A stretch of DNA of 64,000 nucleotides from Strix aluco (lineage: Eukaryota > Chordata > Aves > Strigiformes > Strigidae): contig NC_133970.1 in the NCBI RefSeq assembly GCF_031877795.1, forward strand, positions 46,131,287-46,195,286, given 5' to 3'. This document shows, in pieces, positions 54,847-64,000 of the stretch; position 1 is the stretch's first letter; every line of letters starts with the position of its first letter. The notes below the pieces were generated by a model. It had not been told where the DNA came from, made no database searches, and worked only from the letters and a program-made list of their open reading frames with translations. The position numbers were made by a program, and so were the translations under genes.

Positions 54847-54980
54847 GATTGATTTGAATAACTCAAGTGAACTTCACAATCTGTGTTTCTGAATAGGAGA
54901 AATGCCAGATTTGGAATCTTGGCGTTTTCTCCTGCTCAGAAATGCAAACTGTGAAGTTCAACTGAGCTATGCAAATCATC
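54847..54980. repeat. Long imperfect hairpin (palindromic element)
   Basis: The left arm (54847 to about 54910) and right arm (about 54918-54980) are near-perfect inverted copies. Matching blocks include ATTTG, GAACTTCACA, TTTCTGA, AGGAGAAA and GCCA-GATT, with a loop of only a few bases. Arms of about 60 bp with scattered mismatches fit either a MITE-like palindromic transposon or a small-RNA precursor. Confidence 0.75.
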
Positions 54981-57815
54981 TTGTCTTATGCTTCTTTTAT
55001 TAGGCAATTCTGTCTTGATATTCTGAGTAATGAACTACATAATACAGTTTCAATGGTACATGGAATCAACATGTTACTTCAAGAGTGGAGACACTCTATG
55101 TAAATAATTGCGTAGAATTTCTTTCATGCTTAAATTAAAGAGTTGCTGTCTGCACAAATATAGCTAGGCAGACTGAAGCAAGGAATGAGAAGGAATAAAG
55201 CGCTATTGAACACACCTTGTGGGTTCCCAATATCACTAGGAATATCCTAGGTGCATAGCTCAGTCTGAGATGCTATCTAAACTATGGGATGTGGGCAGAT
55301 AATTCACATTTCCTTTCTTGTATGATGTCACTGATCTGTCTGCATAACAAGTTATCTGACCTACTAAACATAAATAGAAAGGATCACAGGAATTTTTACA
55401 ATGTTAAAGCAAATGCCAAAATACATCATTAAAAGACAGAAAAAAAGGAAGAATGCATGACAATAAATCATATTAAAATAGCCAGATAGACTACTAGTCC
55501 TAGTGAGCAAGTAAGAGGAGTTAAATCACAGATGCTTATGTGCCTGTATTTTTATTCCAGAAAGTTGATTTTACAGCAGGTAATTAAAAGCTATTTGCTT
55601 GTAGCATCCCAGTGGAGAGAAAGCACTCTAGTTTTCCAGAAGTCAACGCTATTACCTTCATACTTCAGAGCAGTAAGAGAATTGCCTTGTCTCCATTAGG
55701 ATTTTACAGACTTAGCAGGTACTAGTTGATCCACTGGGGGGAAAAAAATCCAAGAAAAAAAAAGAAAGCAATGAAACCACAGCTTCTGAGCCTTCACTGC
55801 AATGCTAGCTGGAGAAATCTGCACTGAATTTGAGCATCCAGGTTATCCCAGGCCCAGGGAGCCCAGTGCAGTATTACTCCTCCACTCATGAGAGCTGTAC
55901 TCCCTTTAGATGTTCTTCGGAAGATCCCCTTTTATTTCCCCTGCAATAAGATGAGCTGTTCTCTAATTTTTCCATCGGAAGAACTTTCTGTCTTGGGTAG
56001 AACTGTCTGAAGGTAGATAGCCACCAGCACTTTGATGATTTTAGCTTAGATTTTTGCTGCAAAGGAAATGGGCAACCAGCCTCGGTTAAAGTGAAATCCA
56101 GGCTCTAGCAACATAAAGGTAAGCAGTGAGAAAGGCACAAGAAAACTCCTAAAAAAAGTGGCTGTTGCATTTCTGAGGATAATTTTTGCAGTGTGATTTT
56201 CTAAGATTCATTAATTATTCCATCAGACCTAATTGCAACTAAAGACATCTGTCAAAATTCTCCTGATATCATCTGAAAATAAAGTCTTGATCTCACTTAC
56301 TTGGTCCATGCATGGAGGAAGGAAAGACTGTTCTATTTTTCTATCAACATGAGGGTTTGTGGGCCAGTTGCCTTTTTTGACATCTTCTCTACTTCCATCA
56401 AGGTATCTAGACTGCTTGTACACCCTTAAAAGATACAGTCAAGAAGTCCTTTACCAGGGAAGTCACATCCATCCCTAGAAATTATGCTCTTTAAATAAAA
56501 TGTCACCCATATTTTCAAAAATTTATAATTTTTTATCATTATTAAAAATAAGATGAAAAAGATGAAAGTTCTGAAAAATTACTACAACCATCCTGCAAAT
56601 TAACAGGGATCTTTTTTTGTAGTATTTTGCTATCAAAATCCATAAAGCTATGAGGTTTTAGCTGTTGGAAAACAGAAGTAATTAAGTTTTAAGTTTTTTG
56701 AGTTGCTTTTTTTACCAAAAAAAAAGCCCTCTCATATAAGAATCACTGAAAATAAACAAATGGAAATATATTTTCTTCATATATTTTACTGAAAATAAAA
56801 TACATTTTCAGCTATCATGAGACACTTCTGCAAGAGGTCTTCAAGTCATCTTTGGACAGGCTACATGGTAATTGTATTCTAATTCTGGAAACCTATTGTC
56901 AGGAACTGGTGATAGGGACATCAGGTGCCTAGGATACTACAAAGAAATACAACCTTCCTACAAATATTTAGGTAGAATGATACAGAAAGATAAAGGACCT
57001 TCCGTAATTTCTTTCTGTTGACTCCTCTCCACCTACTTTTGCTATAAAAAAAGAGGATGACCTATGCCAGAAAAAAAGCATGACTTGGTGACTTGTCAAA
57101 AAGGGAATGAATAATACAAAAACAAGAATAAAATTGGACTAGGCTAGAATCAACTTCCAATAAAAACATTCCCTAGGAAGTCTGAGTTTGGAGCTTATTT
57201 TTGCATGAAAGTATTTAAACTTTCACTGATATTTACAGTTGCAGACATCCCAATTCTGTCTTTTTCCATTAGTAAGAAAAGCTTAGTTTCTGTCTTACAT
57301 TTCAGCTGGTTGAAATAGCAAATGACAGAAGTGAATGACATTCTGGGAAAACTATAGCTTGTAATTCTTGTTTCTTAAAGATCTGGCACAAAAAGCTTCA
57401 GGTTCCATGAGGCTGCCCTAACAATGTGCAAAAGTTCATAGCAGAAAGAAAGAATAAACGTGGAAAAAAAGGAAGCCAAAAACAGAGAGGTAAAGTGCTA
57501 GATGTAAATTTCAACATACTGACATTGTGTGGTCAGATACTGACATTTGTTGATCATTTTCAGACAAAGGAAATGCAATCCACTTGGGCATCAGCAGAAA
57601 TTGTGTTACAATGCCATAAAGGAAATTCTTAGTTATGCTTGAAGAAGGTGGGGATTACTGGAAGAATGGTAAGGCAGGTAAAAAAATGGACAAAAAGAGG
57701 AAAAAGGAGATGATCACAAGTAGTCCTGAGAAAGGAAGTATCCAACCAGAGTGCTCCTCAAACATCATGTTTAATATATTTGTTAAATTAACCTTGAGAC
57801 AAAATCCAAGCATAC
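54981..57815. other. No gene recognised
   Basis: This is AT-rich intergenic DNA without an identifiable gene or repeat. Confidence 0.45.
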
Positions 57816-57819
57816 ATAT

Positions 57820-58205
57820 GTTGATAACAAAACGTTAGGATACATGGTCAGTACAGATGAAGACACAGATACCACCCACAAAGAACTGGATGACATTAAT
57901 CATTGGTAAGTTACAATAGAAAAAAGAATGAGACTCCAGACTAAGGGACTACTAACAATGATACAAGGCAGTTGTGTGTTATGGACATCCTACAAGTCAA
58001 ACACAATCCCAAGACAGGATAGAAAGAGCAATGAAGTTCTTGAACAGTCTTCCAGAAGAAGCAATGGGGCAAAAATAGCCCAGATCATCTTAAGACGGAA
58101 CTTCATCAATTTATTAAAAAGGCTATATGATATGGTTGCCTGAAATAGGAGGAGACTGGATGAGACAGAAGGTCCCCTTCAGCCTTGGTTAAAAAGACTA
58201 TAACA
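57820..58205 (+). repeat. Possible old CR1-like LINE fragment
   Basis: Segments such as CAGTCTTCCAGAAGAAGCAATGG and GGAGACTGGATGAGACAGAAGGTCCCCTTCAGCC follow the order of CR1 3' untranslated regions, but they are diverged and lack a clear tail. The call is tentative. Confidence 0.4.
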
Positions 58206-59146
58206 CCTTGCCACTATTTCTAAAAACATGACTTACAAGCACAATAACCTTCATTCAACAATTTTCTATTAAACTTTATTTTCTTGTTCCAGTTCTTCAT
58301 GTTAAGAAGCTATCACTGCAAAATCCTTTAAGCATTCAAGAAGGAAAATCCAAATACAGAAATCCAAGTTGCGATCAAAAACTTTTAACCTGATGAGGCA
58401 ACAGACAAACCATAATAAATACAGGAAAGAAACATGGGCTTTGCTTTCTTAGGGAGACCTTTAAGACTGAAGGCTGTGGTGATGGAGAGGGTCATAAAGA
58501 TAATTATTCAAGGCAAAGAACAAAATAATTTGCATAAGAATTCCTGAAATTACCCTTCATTTTGTAGCAAATCAGTAGCAATTAAATAAAGTTGAATATC
58601 AATGTTGAAAATTCTGGGGTTTTTTCTGATTATATAATTTTCCTGCTCACAAATCAAATATTGCTCATTATTTAACTACAGAAGTTGCGAATGTTGCATA
58701 TGGACTTCATAACTTGGATATTTTTCAAGAAATATCCCTAGAAATTGAAAGTCAGAAACATGTAAAAACAAGTTTCAACACTGTTGTTTGTGTTCTTAAA
58801 GACAGAAAAATAACAAAAGGGAAAATGCCTTCTCTATCTTTACTATACTTTATGATTATAGTTGCCCTTCTGAAGTGCAAATTCCAAGTTTGTGAATAAA
58901 GGGAGTATTTCAAGTCACTGCAAAATTTTGCATTTGCTTTATCCAAGCAGAAAATTGTTACAAGCTTACAAGATTTTTATTTTTTGCAGTTCTTTCCTAG
59001 TTATATGAAGATCTCAGTTTTGGTTTACATTTTAGTTCATTGGAATTAGAGGCCTCAGTTCCGCAATGTATTTATGTTCCAAATTTCTTTAGGGGCATGA
59101 ATTTCTCCATTGAACGCACAAAGGACTCTAAATTATATGAATGTGA
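58206..59146. other. No gene recognised
   Basis: This is AT-rich sequence with only short open frames. Confidence 0.45.
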
Positions 59147-59151
59147 GAAAT

Positions 59152-59741
59152 TGTCCTGGTTTTGTCTGGGATAGAGTTAATTTTTCTTCTTAGTAGCTAG
59201 ACTAGTGCTGTGTTTTGGATTCAGTATGGGATTTGGTATGAGAAGAATGCTGATAACACACTGATGTTTTCAGTTGTTGCTAAGAGATCAAGGACTCTCC
59301 AACTCCCCATGTCCTGCCCATGCACAGGTGTACAAGAAGCTGGGAGGGAGCAGAGCCAAAGCACCGGACCCAAATTGGCCAATGGAATATTCCATATCAT
59401 GTAACGTCATGCTCAGTATATAAAGGAGGGGCATCCAGGAAGGAGGGGGTTCTCTCTCGCTTCTGGGATTGCGACTGCGGGATCTTGGTATTTCGGGATT
59501 GCTAGCCAGGAACAGGCTGGGTATCAGTGAGCGGGTGGTGAGCAATCGCATTGTGTGTTACGCGTTTGTACTTTCTATTATTGTTATTGTTTTATTTTGT
59601 TACAATTATTAATCTGTTTTTATCTCAACCTACGAGTCTCCCTTTACCCCTCCAATTCATCCACCTCCCATCCTCTGGGCAGGGGAGGGTGAGCGAGCGG
59701 CTGCATGGTGCTTGGCTGCCAGCTGGGTTTAAACCATGACA
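59152..59741 (+). mobile_element. Solo LTR, ERV-L-like, with TATA box
   Basis: This 590-bp LTR runs from TGTCCTGGTTTTG to TTTAAACCATGACA. An exact 5-bp duplication GAAAT flanks it (59147-59151 and 59742-59746). ACGTCATGCTCAGTATATAAAGG (split here as ACGTCA, then TATATAAAGG) near 59404-59425 forms a CRE-like plus TATA promoter on the + strand. The start TGTCCTGGTT matches the LTR start of the provirus at 21263-27250. Confidence 0.93.
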
Positions 59742-59746
59742 GAAAT

Positions 59747-62700
59747 AGAGCTGGGTTTTAAACACATCTGAGGAGACCTTATAAAGTATTTTAGGTTAAA
59801 ATGTGCTCAAAATGCATTTGTTTTTGAATATGCATTTCTAATCAGGTAATATAAATTAGTGGTACATTTAATATCTAAACATGAGGCTATAAAGTTCCCT
59901 TTAAAGTGTCTGAACACCTTAGATGCTACTTATACAGTTGTCACATAGCTTAACAAAAAATAATCTTTGTGAATAGATATAAATTAATTTGCATTTCTAA
60001 TATTAATCAGAATTAGAAAGAAACATGAGGCATAAGATGAAATTTAAAGTTCCAGAAAATGTTGCTAATTTCTTAATTTTTTTCTGTGAGCCTTTGTTCT
60101 CATTCAGAATGCCAGTGATCCTCTCTAGATGACAAAGATTCAATAGAAAACCTTGATCATTATGTCCATTTTGTTCATAAATGTACCCTTCTATTTCATC
60201 TTGTGCTCTCTTTCAGAACAACTACTCCCTTCTGCAAAAAGGAAAACCCTAATAGCACTTTCCTCCAGTGAATTCCAGTAAAAGGGGGCAAGCAATAATA
60301 GAAGTATGGATCCATGGGCATTAAAATGAAACCATATGGAAACATGGGCAGAGGATTTGAGCAGGAAAAGTGCTGTTTAAAAATTAATCTTTATGGCTTA
60401 ATGTGGATTGTTAGGAACACTGCAAAAGTTCTGAAAACTATTAATTCAATGCTGCTACAAAGCAAATGCTCAGAAAAGGCTAAAACAACATTTATTTTGT
60501 CAGACTGGCTCATCAATGACAGCCTGGGAAATACACTTTGTGACCTAAATCTAAACTAACAAAAGACCCCAAAGAATAGTTATTGTATCTGTCATTTTAG
60601 TCACAATTTCTGTGACCACTAACATGTACATGTGTACAGGGAATTTATTACCCTGTTGTAATATTACTACCCTTCACCCCTTCAGAAAGAGGAAGGGTCT
60701 CCAAAGTCTTACATAGCAAATAAAGTACAAAGAAAGAAATATGAGAGCTATAGTAGCATTTAGCCTATTTATGAAAAGGGGGGGAAAATTTAACTTAAAT
60801 TACAGTGTTAGTTTTCTGTCTTTTTCCATTGCATTTCAAGGGTATAAAATGGAAAACATATGAGAAAAGTAGTCTCAAAGAAGGAGTTTTTTATGATACT
60901 TTCCAAATTGATGAGGAGAATATACAGACACAACAGGGATGAAGTCTCTCTCATTCAAACCTGCTTCTGCTTTCTTCATGGAATGAGATAATCTCTCCAA
61001 AATGAATTTAAAAAAAAAAAAATACTCAAAGAAAGGTAATTGCTAATGTAAGGCTTAGAAGTCAGGACAAATGTGGGAAGAGAGGTAAGGAGAGGAATAA
61101 TAAATATATAGATAAAATTAGAAAAGGGCCAAGATGAGGTAATTTCACAAGCCAATTAATCTAGCAAATGCTTAACTGTTTCACTGAAGAGCAGGAAGAG
61201 AAAAAGTAATGATCATACGGCCTTTTCTATGAAAGAGCTTTGCTTACACAACACATGGATGAGTTAGATCCTCATTGATTTCATCTTGACATGTTAATAT
61301 CTGAGTCAAAAGGCACAAGTTTTAATAACTTTACTATTTGTATTAGCTAAAATTAAACTCACCAGGAATATCGAAGTGGGTGGAAAAGACCTATTTGTGT
61401 CTAACGGTTTCTGTTTCAGATGAAGTATAAATTTCTTTCTGTGTTTTCTTTGTTGTGCTGCAATACAACTGCCTTTGGTGAAAACTAAATCTGATACAAA
61501 ACCAAAACGACAACAATTTAGTCAAGAAAATGTCATAGAAAATGAAATAAAAAGTGACCCCAAAATAAAAAAGGTCTTCATGAACTATTTTCTATTATTA
61601 TTATACTTATAAATTTAGGGAATTATTTTAAATTCAATGATTTATTGCAGAATAATAGTTCATTTTCATTTGATAGGGAATTAATGTCACTTTTGCTTTG
61701 CCACTTTCCTGTTGGATATAAGTCATCTGTTTCTCAGTATGACAGTGTCCTGCACCTGAATGGCTGATAGTGGCAAGCATATTAATATGCTAAGCTTTTT
61801 AAGTGGCATAGGATAGAACCATCCTGTTCTCCCCAGATATTGAAACAGGCCTACAACTTATCATTTAATTTTAAGACTCTGAAGTTTGACTTGGTGACAC
61901 ATCAAGCTATAGTCTCCAAAATTAAGAACATAACTATTTCTTGTAAGTAGAAATCTTGTGGCATTTGTAGTCCTAATGTTATCATTAGATGATGCAATAT
62001 TACCTTAAATAGAAAAAAATGGAGTGAAATAACTAATTTATAGTGCCTTTTTAAATCATCAAGACAAATTATGCAATAGAAATTGCATGACTATCAGAAT
62101 GATAATCCCATAATTAACTGTGTACACTACCAGTGACAAAGTAGAGCTCAGGCCTTTAAAACAAAACTATACTGAGAAACACAGGTAACTAGATGACCTT
62201 TTACAGAACTTCATTTTTGTGATTAGTTTTATACAGGCTATAGTATCTTAGCAAGTGGAAAAATAATGTGCATCACTGGTGTCACTGTGATTTAATCAGT
62301 AAAAAAAGATTTTATAGAAAGCCATTTAAAGAAAAGAGAAAAATCAATAGTGAATAAGCAATCGGGTGCCTTAATTTATAAACCAGCACATTTTGTGAAA
62401 GGTGTGGTGGGCAAGCTAAAGCTGCCATTGCCAAGCATTTGTAACAGCACATAACCTGACTGGGGGTTATTTTGAGGAGGGCATAGTGTTCCTTCACCAG
62501 TGTATTCAGTAAAACCAGGGAATTCTTCAATATCTTCTCTTATAAATGAGTCAGAAAGATTTTTTTCTGCAAAGTTTCTAAATATTCTATTTAGAAAATA
62601 TTCTGTCTATATATATTTTGGTAATTTACTTTCTTGAAAACAGAATCATCAATCCTTAAGAATTTCAACAGCTGCTTTACAGAAATCGTATTATTTTCCT

Positions 62701-63750
62701 GGCACCACAATCATTTTGTAGAAAATTGTGTCACCAAAACCAACATTCCTGGTGCAGTTAATACAGTGATGGTCACAATCAAATTTTAAAGTACTATACA
62801 GCAGACTGCAATTTAGTAGATTTTGATGACTTGCATCCAAATACAGAAGGTACAGAAATGCATGTGTGGCCTTTTCCAGATTCAGCATGCCAGTGCATAA
62901 GGCAGACAGATACAGAACTTATAATTCCTTATCCAAAGTACTCGGAGCCAAAGCAAGCATAACCCAATTGGGATATTGCCTTCCTTTTTGCAATCTTTTG
63001 ATTTCAGATTCCAGTTGCTATAGGGACATCCATCTTTCATTTCTATATGGACAGTCACAGATATTGCAGACTTTTTAGCAGCTCTTGTGAATCTTAGACT
63101 CTCAAGCTGTGCACTTAAGAGAAAACTTAATTTTCATTTTACAACAAAGATCCAAAATAATGTTCATGGTTCTGTAGGATAATTTGAATATACAAACTGA
63201 GTAAATCAAAAGGGCCCAAAAGTCTGGAGGCAACCCATGTTTTTATTAATTAAACATTTTTTTTTTAAACAAACTCATGACATTTTGGACCCAACTTCTC
63301 ATTTCTGAACAGATGGGGTTTGCTAGGTCTGGGACAGATAAATCAGTCCTCACACAAGGTATACTACAGTCAGCCTTTTGACCAGATGGGGACCTGGGGA
63401 TTTCCACAGGAGGGGAATCCCAAAACTGCATAGAGCTGAATAAACACTGTCCTTTCCCAGAACATGCTAGACACAGGAGCTGGTTGGGGTATGCTGGTAG
63501 CATGAGAGCCTGCATACCAGTGTGCTCAGAGCAACACACAAACTCCTGCAAACAGCAGAAAGAGAGCTAGAAGTCTGGTCAAGAAAACAGGAGCATAATG
63601 GCAAATCGCATATAGATTGTTATAGCCAAAAGAAAAAGCAAAAGCACTCCTTAAAACCTCTTGCAAATTTTACAACACAGCAGTTAGATACTGTCTTTTC
63701 TGTGATTCTGAACTGCAGAAGCCTGGGATCCAGTTCTTGCTTCTGTTCCT
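59747..63750. other. No gene recognised
   Basis: This is AT-rich intergenic sequence. Open frames reach about 100 codons at most and show no domain. Confidence 0.45.
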
Positions 63751-63751
63751 C

Positions 63752-64000
63752 TGTGTGATGGGTTGACCCTGTCTGGACACCAGGTGCCCACCAAGCTGCT
63801 CTATCACTCCCCCTCCTCAGCTGGACAGGGGGAGAAAAAATACGACGAAAGGCTCATGGGTCAAGATAAGGACAGAGAGATCACTCACCAATTACCATCA
63901 CAGCCAAACAGACTTGACTTGGGGAAATTAATTTAATTTATTACCAATCAAATCAGGGTAGGGCAATAAGAAATAAAATAAAATCTTAAAACACCTTCCC
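63752..64000 (-). mobile_element. LTR cut by the window end (ERV-L-like)
   Basis: It begins TGTGATGGGTTGACC and continues with ACCAGGTGCCCACCAAGCTGCTCTATCACT-like text (key blocks CCAGGT, CCCACCAAG and CTCTATCACT). These match the first 60 bases of the + strand view of the LTRs at 13618 and 19409. Its other end lies beyond the window, so it may be a solo LTR or the edge of a provirus. Confidence 0.8.

Noticed and set aside
43366-64000. NDUFS4, the neighbour of FST in mammals
   Set aside because: I looked for exon-like coding text flanked by splice sites on both strands and recognised none; the gene may lie beyond the window.
1-64000. CRISPR arrays, bacterial operons, tRNA or rRNA genes
   Set aside because: The sequence is vertebrate; no direct-repeat array with regular spacers, no cloverleaf with A and B boxes and no rRNA text was seen.

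Overview
This window is vertebrate nuclear DNA, almost certainly from a bird. The single host gene I can name is follistatin (FST), on the + strand. All six coding exons are present (34889-34970, 36903-37094, 37520-37738, 38098-38322, 39361-39591, 40279-40361), with consensus splice sites, phase-1 introns throughout, and a predicted 343-residue protein. The bird assignment rests on the FST amino terminus (as I recall it from chicken), on CR1 LINE fragments ending in the typical TTCTATGAT-like tail, and on the types of endogenous retrovirus (ERV) present. A songbird is plausible but not proven.

Layout. 1-2057: nothing recognised. 2064-8499: a degraded class II (alpha/betaretrovirus-like) provirus on the minus strand with 404-bp LTRs and a 6-bp target-site duplication (TSD). 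It contains remnants of gag, dUTPase/protease, RT and integrase. Where env would be expected it carries an open reading frame with LDL-receptor class A repeats that most resemble VLDLR. Two solo LTRs (2892-3501 and 4361-4693) are nested in it in the opposite orientation. 11085-11524: a solo LTR. 13196-20495: a CR1 LINE split by a young, env-less provirus (13618-20013) with open gag and pol. 21263-27250: a second env-less provirus of the same group, again with long open gag and pol. 27874-28493: a solo LTR. 32620-34860: the GC-rich region upstream of FST, with a striking cluster of palindromes at 33539-33584. 34880-41390: FST. 41785-43360: an LTR with another LTR nested inside, starting about 400 bp past the FST poly(A) signals. 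43366-64000: mostly unique AT-rich DNA with LTRs at 45488, 59152 and 63752, a CR1 end at about 48.1 kb, a possible old CR1 at 57.8 kb and a long imperfect hairpin at 54.85 kb.

How the parts relate. FST encodes a secreted antagonist of activins and related TGF-beta ligands: exon 1 gives the signal peptide, exon 2 the N-terminal domain, exons 3-5 one follistatin domain each, and exon 6 the acidic tail. The three proviruses all lie antisense to FST and upstream of it. The two env-less ones share a gag-UAG-pol arrangement in one frame, a tRNA-Lys-type primer-binding site, and a Gag that begins with hydrophobic segments and has no visible zinc knuckle. The most unusual object is the LDL-A/VLDLR-like cassette in the first provirus: it runs through two LDL-A modules without an intron, which points to capture from a spliced host mRNA.
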